From: Myroides fluvii
Lineage (GTDB): Bacteria > Bacteroidota > Bacteroidia > Flavobacteriales > Flavobacteriaceae
DNA length: 64,000 bases
Direction: 5' to 3'
NCBI RefSeq assembly: GCF_009792295.1
Contig: NZ_CP039934.1
Span: 2,810,501 to 2,874,500, forward strand
Part shown: piece after piece, positions 45,961 through 52,875 of the stretch
Layout of the letters: every line of letters begins with the position of its first letter
Position numbering within the stretch: position 1 is the first letter of the stretch
Notes under the pieces: generated by a model
Told to the model about the DNA's origin: nothing
Databases searched by the model: none
Seen by the model: the letters and a program-made list of their open reading frames with translations, nothing else
Program-made: the position numbers and the translations under genes

Positions 45961-46353
45961 ATGAAAATAAGGAGCTTAATGCTGTGTTTGTTTACGCTAA
46001 ATAGCCTAGCTCAAGAAGCGAAACACGATTTAGAAGGAACAAAATGGCAATGTGTAATAGCAGAGAATTGTGTGAATCAATATCGTTTTGTCACAGCGGA
46101 TACATTTGAATTTTACAGCTGTGAAATGGAAGAAACGTATTATGGTACATACTATTTTGAGGATGATTTTTTAATGATTTATGAAAAAGGTTCCTATGAA
46201 GAATCAGATGATTATTACGAACAAAAATTATTCAAAACGGCTATCGAAGATGATTATTTAAAACGACTATCATTGCGTTATTTGGAAAAAGGTAAATGGG
46301 TGAAATCGAAATTTGTATTGGATGATCAATACAAATATTATAAAGTAAAATAG
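45961..46353 (+). CDS. Small secreted protein of unknown function
   Basis: 130 aa from the ATG at 45961, 2 bp after the previous stop. An N-terminal signal peptide (MKIRSLMLCLFTLNSLAQ) precedes a small beta-rich domain (LEGTKWQCVIAENCVNQYRFVTADTFEFYSCEMEETYYGTYYFEDDFLMIYEKGS), which looks like the lipocalin-like eight-strand pattern found in short Bacteroidota secreted proteins. No specific family assigned. Likely co-transcribed with the preceding lipoprotein. Confidence 0.7.
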   Translation: MKIRSLMLCLFTLNSLAQEAKHDLEGTKWQCVIAENCVNQYRFVTADTFEFYSCEMEETYYGTYYFEDDFLMIYEKGSYEESDDYYEQKLFKTAIEDDYLKRLSLRYLEKGKWVKSKFVLDDQYKYYKVK

Positions 46354-46413
46354 GCTGTTCATGGCTATTTAGCGAATTAAAATAAGGTTTAAAAGATTGT
46401 AATATTTGCTCAG

Positions 46414-47076
46414 ATGATTCGTAGAGGTAGTCGGATAAAAGTAAGCTTGAAGTTTCTCCTTTTGGGGATTGGCTGTGGTGTAATGCTGTCTTCTTGTTGG
46501 ACAACAGAAGGGAATTCAAAAGGAATTTCTCTCGATGTGAGTAAAACAAAACAGATAGATTCTACCGCTGTTGTTCAGGCCGTTCATTTTGTGCCAGATA
46601 CACTTGTAAATAACCGTTTAGCGTTAAGAGATTTCAATGGCATAGTACAAGGGATGCTTCAAAAAAAAGACCAAAACGTTGTAGAAAAACTGAGAGAAAG
46701 TCCTGTTTTTGTCTTTGTCAATCAGGACCATACAAGTTATTTGCTCGCTTATCAATACGAGGGGGCTATGGCTTATGCTTTTGATTGCTTTGAAATAGGG
46801 TATACGAAAGACTTAGGACAAACAAAAGGGGAGGTAAAAGTTGATGAGTCGTTTTTTGTACTAGGCAGTGGTTTAAAATTGGGACTCTCTCTAGCGGAAT
46901 TAGTCGAAATTAAAGGCAGTGCTTATGATCAAGAAGAAAATCAAATAACGTATCGAATCGATGATTATCGTCAGTCTTCTTTTTTAAAGCGATATAATAT
47001 GCCAGCCTATTTTTTAACCTGTACCCTTACTGATCATGTCATCACAAAAATAAAATTTGGATTTGAACAACCTTGA
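46414..47076 (+). CDS. Lipoprotein of unknown function
   Basis: 220 aa. A long basic n-region (MIRRGSRIKVSLKFLLLGIG) leads to the lipobox LSS-Cys28. The mature protein is mixed alpha/beta with a segment VDESFFVLGSGLKLGLSLAELVEIKGSAYDQEENQITYRIDD. I do not recognise it. It is 60 bp after the previous gene and in the same direction, so it is probably part of the same lipoprotein cluster. Confidence 0.68.
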   Translation: MIRRGSRIKVSLKFLLLGIGCGVMLSSCWTTEGNSKGISLDVSKTKQIDSTAVVQAVHFVPDTLVNNRLALRDFNGIVQGMLQKKDQNVVEKLRESPVFVFVNQDHTSYLLAYQYEGAMAYAFDCFEIGYTKDLGQTKGEVKVDESFFVLGSGLKLGLSLAELVEIKGSAYDQEENQITYRIDDYRQSSFLKRYNMPAYFLTCTLTDHVITKIKFGFEQP

Positions 47077-47116
47077 TTGACAAGTTTGTTGGATGTAAAT
47101 AAGAAAAAGAGTAACC

Positions 47117-47848
47117 GTGAAATCTATACTTATAGTTATTTGTCTGTGTTTGCTAATGGGGTGTAAATCAACGAAGCAATTGGATGTAAAAGCGTGTCGT
47201 GACTTTCAAGAACGATACGATAAAATTGAAAATTTTTACAAAAAGAGAAGTCCCTTACAAATGGATGAAATTACCCAAATGGTACGATTGACGGGGATTG
47301 AAGTAGATTGTGATTTTTCAGTTGATATAGATTATTACCTGACGAAAAAGAACTTAAAAGACTGGAAAAAATGGTATCAACGGAATAAACAGTGGTTATC
47401 TTGGGAAGAGGAAACACAACGTATAAAACTGCTACATGAGCCAAAGGATGCGTTCGTTGAAATAGAGGTTTTGGCAGGTTCTCATCCCAGGAAAAAAGAA
47501 CTGTTTTCTTCCGCTTATGTGTTTCTAATCATTGATTTGCATATAACAGAAATTAATTCTAAGAACGGATATTACCACTTAAAGGGAATAAATGGAAAAG
47601 ATACATTGGATGTAATCGCACCGGAACTTGCTGTTTTGGTTAGAGAAAGAAAGAAGAGGAGATGGAGAGAAATAAAGGAGAATGAGGTATACGAATTTGA
47701 TTTATTGCAGGTATATAAAGCTCGTGATTTTGGAGGGTTGCTTCAGCCCGATGAAATAGAACTCCTGACGCAAGGAGACTATCGTTCAAAAAAGCAGCCT
47801 GGACCTAAATATTATCGAATTTTAAATCGATATGGCTATGAAAAGTAA
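47117..47848 (+). CDS. Lipoprotein of unknown function
   Basis: 243 aa from a GTG at 47117; the signal peptide MKSILIVICLCLLMG-Cys16 fits this start. The mature region is rich in Lys/Arg and Trp (NLKDWKKWYQRNKQWLSWEEETQRIKLL) and then beta-like (EIEVLAGSHPRKKELFSSAYVFLIIDLHITEINSKNGYYHLKG). No family recognised. In line with the neighbouring lipoproteins. Confidence 0.68.
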   Translation: MKSILIVICLCLLMGCKSTKQLDVKACRDFQERYDKIENFYKKRSPLQMDEITQMVRLTGIEVDCDFSVDIDYYLTKKNLKDWKKWYQRNKQWLSWEEETQRIKLLHEPKDAFVEIEVLAGSHPRKKELFSSAYVFLIIDLHITEINSKNGYYHLKGINGKDTLDVIAPELAVLVRERKKRRWREIKENEVYEFDLLQVYKARDFGGLLQPDEIELLTQGDYRSKKQPGPKYYRILNRYGYEK

Positions 47849-47981
47849 TAGTAATTCAGGTTTTAGTGGTCTTTAAATCAAATAGTTAATGTAGAAGTAA
47901 AACGATTGTTAGTTGCAGAGGATGCAGTTGCTTGTGATTTAAAGTGAATTGTAGCTATGTTGCCTGAATTAAATTGAGAGG

Positions 47982-48503
47982 ATGAAACAAGGAAAGATGC
48001 GATATAGAATTTGGATCTATGTTATAGGAATACTCATGGGTATATCCTGTCAAAGAAAGGCCTTTCAATCCGATATACTCCACATGTTGAATATAGAGGC
48101 AAAAGAAATAAAATTGCTAGACAGTTATCATCAGTTTGGAGGATTTGGAGAGGGGTTTATAGTAGAAGAATACAGCGTATCTCCAAAGGTTGTTACGGAC
48201 TTTTTATACCCAACAGCTAAAATTATACCTCGTAAAAATGAAACTCATTCATGGCAAAAAATCGATTGGAAACAAGGACCACCTAGTGAATACTTAGAAG
48301 AGTTATTTCTGCTGTGTTTAAGTTATGAAGACGGAAATGAAATACGAACTGAGAAGTTGAAAGAATTACGGCAACTTGTGGAGTCCCCGTGGGTTTATTA
48401 TGCCTTTTATTATTATCCTTCATTAGAAATGCCTGAATTAGCTCAAATGTTTATTTTGGATTCACGAACAAAAAAAATATACGCAATAGAGATTAGCATA
48501 TAA
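47982..48503 (+). CDS. Lipoprotein of unknown function
   Basis: 173 aa; Met6 is an alternative start. Signal peptide MRYRIWIYVIGILMGIS-Cys (Cys23 of the longer form). The mature region contains FGGFGEGFIVEEYSVSPKVVTDFL and ends with a predicted strand pair (QMFILDSRTKKIYAIEIS). Family unknown. It is the last of the lipoprotein run; about 130 bp of non-coding sequence precedes it. Confidence 0.65.
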   Translation: MKQGKMRYRIWIYVIGILMGISCQRKAFQSDILHMLNIEAKEIKLLDSYHQFGGFGEGFIVEEYSVSPKVVTDFLYPTAKIIPRKNETHSWQKIDWKQGPPSEYLEELFLLCLSYEDGNEIRTEKLKELRQLVESPWVYYAFYYYPSLEMPELAQMFILDSRTKKIYAIEISI

Positions 48504-48546
48504 GGGCGGATATGAAAAATTAACAGCTAAGAAAAATCAAAAGCAA

Positions 48547-49254
48547 GTGGGAAAACAACAGAATAAAAAGCCTCAAGACAATATAAAAGCAATGAAAAAA
48601 GATGATTTTGTAAAAAAAATACCTAAAATTGATATTTTATCGTGGAAAGAAGCTTATACTATCATTCATGCGTTTTGTTATTCGGATACTAAAATCAATT
48701 TGAATGAAATAAAGCAAATGCTAAGTTTAAAAGATAAGGACTTAGTAGATTTATTTTTGAGTACGTATATTTTGTTTGATGATAACGATAAAGCCTATTT
48801 AGAGCTTTTTATTAATGAGAATTTAGATCATGAGGATACAGCGTTTATTTCAGATCTATTGTATTTTGCAACAGATTGGTCTCTAAATATTAATTATTTA
48901 AAAGTTTTGAATATCATAGAAAAGCAGGCGAAAGATGAAAACTATGTCGTTTTGGGAGCTATTAACTATATCGCTAATACTATTAAGTATTATTATATCG
49001 AAGAAATTGTTCGCTCTTTTAATAGGGTCGTGAATACAAAAGATTATTTTCAATCAGAGCAAATTTTAGCAAGTATTTCTTTATATAGGATAACTGCTAA
49101 GGAGTCATACTTGGATTTTATAGCTGAATTAATTGATCATGATAAAGATAATCTAGTTTTTCTAACTAATGTATTGAGAGAGAAAAGTTATCAGGAAGCG
49201 TACTTTGATTTGAGTGAAATTAAAGTACGATTTTTAAATAAATATCATGTATAG
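48547..49254 (+). CDS. Helical cytoplasmic protein of unknown function, immunity-like
   Basis: 235 aa from a GTG, or 220 aa from the ATG at 48592 (MKKDDFVKKIPKIDILSWKEA), which I favour as the structured start. No signal peptide. The protein is almost entirely predicted helix in HEAT-like pairs (LLYFATDWSLNINYLKVLNIIEKQAKDENYVVLGAINYIANTIKYYYIEEIVRSF), a pattern frequent among orphan immunity proteins of polymorphic toxins. The frame remains open upstream to 48490 with a Lys/Gln-rich stretch. No toxin gene lies beside it, so the idea is speculative. Confidence 0.55.
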   Translation: MGKQQNKKPQDNIKAMKKDDFVKKIPKIDILSWKEAYTIIHAFCYSDTKINLNEIKQMLSLKDKDLVDLFLSTYILFDDNDKAYLELFINENLDHEDTAFISDLLYFATDWSLNINYLKVLNIIEKQAKDENYVVLGAINYIANTIKYYYIEEIVRSFNRVVNTKDYFQSEQILASISLYRITAKESYLDFIAELIDHDKDNLVFLTNVLREKSYQEAYFDLSEIKVRFLNKYHV

Positions 49255-49330
49255 AAGAGGAGTAAGCAGTAAGTATCCTTCTAGCGCTAGTATACCATCA
49301 CCTAAAAGGAATAGGTAATGTTTACAAAAA

Positions 49331-49588
49331 ATGGATAGAAAAGTGATCTCAATAAAAATTTTGATGAAAGATATTAATCAAAGTAGGATATTAAAAAATG
49401 ATGATCCTATTCCCTATATTTTTGCTTTTCTGTTGGAGTATAACGATACAATTATTACTGTGAAATCCGATGGAGTCTATTATTTTGAGAATAACTTAAA
49501 ATTCTATCCACATGCTGATTTAGTAAAAAAGTATTGGAATTTACAAGACGGAGCTTTGTTGCCAATTAGACCGCTAGAAGAAAAGTAA
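49331..49588 (+). CDS. Small protein of unknown function
   Basis: 85 aa, no signal peptide, acidic-basic mixed and probably alpha/beta (VISIKILMKDINQS ... YIFAFLLEYNDTIITVKSDGVYYFENNLKFYPHADLVKKYW). No family recognised. It sits between two 12-bp direct repeats GGAGTAAGCAGT (49259-49270 and 49677-49688) and has a REP-like hairpin behind it. It could be another orphan immunity-type gene. The coding nature is likely but unproven. Confidence 0.5.
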   Translation: MDRKVISIKILMKDINQSRILKNDDPIPYIFAFLLEYNDTIITVKSDGVYYFENNLKFYPHADLVKKYWNLQDGALLPIRPLEEK

Positions 49589-49608
49589 TTGTCAACATTT
49601 ACTCTGAT

Positions 49609-49631
49609 CGTGCGGACTTGCCGTCCGTACG
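49609..49631. repeat. GC-rich hairpin resembling the RAYT-linked palindrome
   Basis: Arms CGTGCGGAC and GTCCGTACG (one mismatch) with loop TTGCC. Read on the minus strand it begins GTACGG like the palindrome at 2233-2264. There is no T-run, so it is not an obvious terminator. Confidence 0.55.
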
Positions 49632-49669
49632 CCTAATTATAAAAGAAGAAAACCCGTCTATAGATCAAA

Positions 49670-49678
49670 GGGGGGGGG
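49670..49678 (+). repeat. Homopolymeric G tract, nine bases
   Basis: Nine consecutive G in an AT-rich intergenic region, 77 bp before the ATG of the deoxyribosyltransferase-like gene. Such tracts are prone to slippage. Confidence 0.9.
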
Positions 49679-49755
49679 AGTAAGCAGTTTGCTGTTACTC
49701 GCAGATTATTCAATACAAAGAGAATCAAAACTGTATCAAAATACAATTTCAAACC

Positions 49756-50175
49756 ATGAACAACCAAGTTTATATTTCCTGTAGTTTTGCTTTGAGAAAA
49801 ATTCTTGAGCAAGAATTACAAACCATTAAAAACGTTTTATTGGAACATCAGTATCAACCTTGGGTGTTTGTGGAGCATTATATATTTACTGCACAACAAG
49901 AAAAAGAAATGATGCAACAAGCCATGCAGGATATTGAAAACAGTGTGCTTCTGCTGGCAGAAACTACAGATAAAGGCATTGGAATCGGGATAGAAGCAGG
50001 GTATGCAAAAGCCTTAAAGAAACCCGTTGTATATTTGCGTAAACAAAGTGCAGCACATTCTACTACTTTAGCGGGATTGAGTGATTATCAAATTGTGTAT
50101 CAAGATACCGATGATTTAGCCCGCCAATTAAAGCAAGTTTTAGCAGTAGTAACACAAACGCTAAACAAGAAATGA
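49756..50175 (+). CDS. Nucleoside 2-deoxyribosyltransferase-like protein
   Basis: 139 aa. The N-terminal strand VYISCSF, the central QDIENSVLLLAETTD and the motif GIGIGIEAGYAKALKKPVVYLR, with a candidate catalytic Glu80, match the PF05014 fold. Members swap or cleave bases on deoxynucleosides; some act in antiphage or DNA-modification pathways. Which of these applies is not known. It lies downstream of the poly-G tract and upstream of the SWIM gene. Confidence 0.78.
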   Translation: MNNQVYISCSFALRKILEQELQTIKNVLLEHQYQPWVFVEHYIFTAQQEKEMMQQAMQDIENSVLLLAETTDKGIGIGIEAGYAKALKKPVVYLRKQSAAHSTTLAGLSDYQIVYQDTDDLARQLKQVLAVVTQTLNKK

Positions 50176-50256
50176 AGATGTGTATTTGAATCAATTTTTG
50201 ACGCGGGAGGAACTGATTGAAATTGGTGCAAAGGCACTGGATAAACAATAAACGAA

Positions 50257-51273
50257 ATGAATATACAAGAACGACTGAAGCAACTTACAGCAAAAGAGAA
50301 AGCTCAAATTAAAGCAGTGGAAGTACGCGAGTTGGATGAGGAAGATGCGGGGCATTTTGTGGCCTTTGTCGATGAAGGGGAAGAAACCTATGATGTACAA
50401 ATTCATTTAGACGACCAACAAATAAAACAACTGACTTGTGATTGTGGAACTACAAGTGGACTTTGTATTCATCAGGGGGCTGTATTGTTGCAAATCACTC
50501 AAAAGGGATTGAAAGTTGCACCCACTCAATTGGTGAAAAAGAGTAGAGCAAAGGCAAAACAAACGGTGAGTACTGTGTTGGTACAAGAGCAAAGTAAAGA
50601 AGTACTGGCGCAGTGGTTGGTAGAAGTATTTAAGAAAAATAAAACCTTGGAACAACAGTTTATCGTTACCTTTTCTCAAGAAAAAGTAGATTATACGGTA
50701 GAATATGTAGAGGAAATCATGCAGCAAACGTTTAAGGCTGTAGCGGGTAGACGCAAAACATTAGAAGGAGTAAAGATTAAAAAAATATTGGATACGCTGG
50801 CTATTGCTTTTGAACCGGTGAATGATTTTATAACCGTGAATATCGATAAGCCCATTGCTTATGAACTCTTTTCAAAAATCATGTTGGATATACAAGCGTT
50901 TGATAGACGAATCTCTCATCACAGCAAGAAATTTACCGATTTTTATCAAAGTTATAGTACTTGGTTTGCGTTGACGTTGAATAATACCCAAAATCAGAGC
51001 GTATGGCAAGAACAGGTCAAACAGTTGATGCATCGTGTTTTTATTGAAAATAGCAACACGCGAACGGTGGATACCGTGCTATTAAAGCATATTTATGATC
51101 ATGTAAACCTTGAACAACAAAAAGATTTTGCTTTCGCTTTACAGCCAAGTGTCCTTCAAACGACACATACGCGATACGATTTCAAAATGGATTTTGTCAG
51201 TTTTATTCGCGATGTGGCATTAACGCATGATTTTTATGAAGAAGTATATCCTTTTTTTGCCATTAAAGATTGA
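50257..51273 (+). CDS. SWIM zinc-finger protein
   Basis: 338 aa. A SWIM motif C-x-C-x6-C-x-H is formed by Cys61, Cys63, Cys70 and His72 (LTCDCGTTSGLCIHQGAVLL). The remaining ~260 residues are helical and not assigned. SWIM domains bind nucleic acid or protein partners. The gene ends exactly at a MITE-like element: its TGA stop is made by the duplicated target and the first element bases. A 24-codon remnant (50180-50251, starting VYLNQFLTREELIEIG) precedes it and may be the tail of a lost neighbour. Confidence 0.75.
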   Translation: MNIQERLKQLTAKEKAQIKAVEVRELDEEDAGHFVAFVDEGEETYDVQIHLDDQQIKQLTCDCGTTSGLCIHQGAVLLQITQKGLKVAPTQLVKKSRAKAKQTVSTVLVQEQSKEVLAQWLVEVFKKNKTLEQQFIVTFSQEKVDYTVEYVEEIMQQTFKAVAGRRKTLEGVKIKKILDTLAIAFEPVNDFITVNIDKPIAYELFSKIMLDIQAFDRRISHHSKKFTDFYQSYSTWFALTLNNTQNQSVWQEQVKQLMHRVFIENSNTRTVDTVLLKHIYDHVNLEQQKDFAFALQPSVLQTTHTRYDFKMDFVSFIRDVALTHDFYEEVYPFFAIKD

Positions 51274-51432
51274 ACTCATCTTGATTTTTTTGATTGAAGT
51301 GAAAATTAGTTATTTTGAGACTGATTAAAGGCATTTTTTAATTGCATAGCAGGGTTACGGAATGAAAAAATGGCAAAAAGCAGGCTCAAAAGAATAATTT
51401 TTTAACCAATTAGAGAAAGTCAAGATGAGTTC
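51272..51432 (+). mobile_element. MITE-like fold-back element, copy B
   Basis: 161 bp with ends GAACTCATCTTGA ... TCAAGATGAGTTC (13-bp perfect terminal inverted repeats, continuing imperfectly inward) and flanked by ATT at 51269-51271 and 51433-51435. Nearly the whole element pairs with itself, centred near 51350. No ORF. About 90% identical to copy A at 29831-29990 in the opposite orientation. Removing element plus one ATT recreates GAT-TAA, so it inserted into the stop codon of the SWIM gene. Confidence 0.88.
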
Positions 51433-51511
51433 ATTAAAAAATAGAATGGTGTAACTTAAGTTACTGTAGGATTTCAGAAAAGGAAATATCTTCGTCCCAA
51501 AATAAAACACA

Positions 51512-51829
51512 ATGTTACAGTGGTTAAAAAACATATTCGGTTTAGCTGAGGATAAAACTTCATTGGCAACCTTAGTGCAAGAAGGAGCGATTTTAATTGA
51601 CGTTCGAACTCAAGGAGAATACCTCAGTGGGAGCGCAAATAAAGCTGTTAATATTCCCTTAGATCAATTGGTTGCTAGAAGTGATCGATATAGCAAGGAA
51701 ACCCCTTTAATCGTCTTCTGTAGAAGTGGTATACGAAGTCAACAAGCCAAAAGAGTATTGGAACAGTTGGGCTATCAAAAGGTATATAATGGAGGAGGCG
51801 TTCGCAAGGTAATCAATCAATTAAAGTAG
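51512..51829 (+). CDS. Rhodanese-like domain protein
   Basis: 105 aa single rhodanese domain. The active-site loop is Cys70-R-S-G-I-R-S (70-76), with the supporting motifs LIDVRTQGEYLSGS and AVNIPLDQL. It could transfer sulfane sulfur in the cytoplasm. It is 6 bp upstream of the methyltransferase gene, suggesting a two-gene operon. Confidence 0.92.
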   Translation: MLQWLKNIFGLAEDKTSLATLVQEGAILIDVRTQGEYLSGSANKAVNIPLDQLVARSDRYSKETPLIVFCRSGIRSQQAKRVLEQLGYQKVYNGGGVRKVINQLK

Positions 51830-51834
51830 TAGAG

Positions 51835-52449
51835 ATGAGTCAACAATTTTGGGAAGAGCGGTATAAACAAGAAGATTATGTATATGGAATAGAACCTAAT
51901 GCTTTTCTAAAAGAAGTATTGCCGTTGGATGGACAAGGCAAAAAAATGTTGTTTGTAGCCGAAGGAGAAGGAAGAAATGCTGTTTATGCCGCCACATTGG
52001 GCTATACGGTTGATGCATTTGATTTAAGTACAGAAGCAAAGAAAAAAGCCATGCGATTAGCTTCTAAACAAGGGGTAGAATTACAGTATGACGTTTGTAC
52101 TGTAGAAGATTGGCCCAGTAACGAAGCCCAATACGATGGACTTGTTTTGATTTATGCTCATTTTCCTCAGGAGAAGCGTCGAGCGTATCACCGCCATTTG
52201 GCACAAGCTCTAAAATTTGGAGGGATGCTTATTCTAGAAGCGTTCTCCCCTAAACAAATAGAGCAAAGAACGAAAGGAAGTATAGGCGGACCTGGAGAAC
52301 TTGAAATGCTTTATCCGTTAGAACAGTTGATGGAAGATTTTCCCTCTTTTCAATTTCATTTAGCACAAGAAAAAGAAGTCGAGTTACGAGAAGGACACTT
52401 TCATCAAGGGACTGGAGCGGTTATTCGATTGATGGGACAAAAAAAATAA
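51835..52449 (+). CDS. Class I SAM-dependent methyltransferase, TehB-like
   Basis: 204 aa. The opening FWEERYKQEDYVYGIEPNAFL and motif I (KKMLFVAEGEGRNAVYAATLGYTVDAFDLS) match small methyltransferases related to TehB. The usual A-C-G-x-G is replaced by A-E-G-E-G, which is common in this subgroup. Possible substrates include thiols and metalloids; not predictable here. Co-transcribed with the rhodanese gene; a good terminator follows. Confidence 0.87.
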   Translation: MSQQFWEERYKQEDYVYGIEPNAFLKEVLPLDGQGKKMLFVAEGEGRNAVYAATLGYTVDAFDLSTEAKKKAMRLASKQGVELQYDVCTVEDWPSNEAQYDGLVLIYAHFPQEKRRAYHRHLAQALKFGGMLILEAFSPKQIEQRTKGSIGGPGELEMLYPLEQLMEDFPSFQFHLAQEKEVELREGHFHQGTGAVIRLMGQKK

Positions 52450-52452
52450 AAG

Positions 52453-52485
52453 AAAAACCAACCGTTAGCATGACGGTTGGTTTTT
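52453..52485. terminator. Terminator of the rhodanese-methyltransferase operon
   Basis: Perfect 13-bp arms AAAAACCAACCGT/ACGGTTGGTTTTT with loop TAGCATG and T-run. It is shared with the convergent HigA-like gene. Confidence 0.85.
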
Positions 52486-52488
52486 CTT

Positions 52489-52713
52489 TTATTCTTCTTT
52501 CTCATCGGAGAAGTATTGATTGTAAATTTTGATACTGTCAATTGGATCGGGCATGCCCATCGGAGCGTTGTCTCGCTCGTATTTTTCAATTAGAATTTGC
52601 AATACCTCTAGTTCATCTACAGTATCTTTATTTTGTGGACTACCTTCTAATAGTTGTACTTTGATCATAGCCATGTGGTAATCTTCTTCCGTACGAATAG
52701 GTCTTAATTTCAT
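52489..52713 (-). CDS. HigA-like N-terminal domain protein without HTH
   Basis: 74 aa. MKLRPIRTEEDYHMAMIKVQLLEG...DELEVLQILIEKYERDNAPMGMPDPIDSIKIY matches the short domain that precedes the helix-turn-helix in HigA-type antitoxins (PIxTExDYxxAL ... DELEVLxxLIExYE ... PPDPIEAI). The HTH that normally follows is missing, and no HigB/RelE toxin is next to it. It might be an intact stand-alone regulator or the truncated remains of an antitoxin. The ATG start is clear. Confidence 0.7.
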   Translation of the reverse strand: MKLRPIRTEEDYHMAMIKVQLLEGSPQNKDTVDELEVLQILIEKYERDNAPMGMPDPIDSIKIYNQYFSDEKEE

Positions 52714-52842
52714 AATACTACAATTAATTGCACTTTTTTGGTTGAATCAAGACTTGATTTTCAAGCCTTTCCTATAAAACTACACCTTTTTTTTGATTAA
52801 AGGGCTTGATGGAGTGCTAATTACTGTTAAGAACCATAAAAA

Positions 52843-52866
52843 AAAGCCCTTCGCGAGAAGGGCTTT
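52843..52866 (-). terminator. Terminator of purL
   Basis: Perfect 10-bp arms AAAGCCCTTC/GAAGGGCTTT with loop GCGA, directly behind the purL stop; T-run on the minus strand. Confidence 0.85.
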
Positions 52867-52875
52867 AGTAGTCTA

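Noticed and set aside
51272..51432. Truncation of the SWIM gene by the inserted element
   Set aside because: Reconstruction of the empty site gives a TAA at the same codon, so the protein was not shortened.
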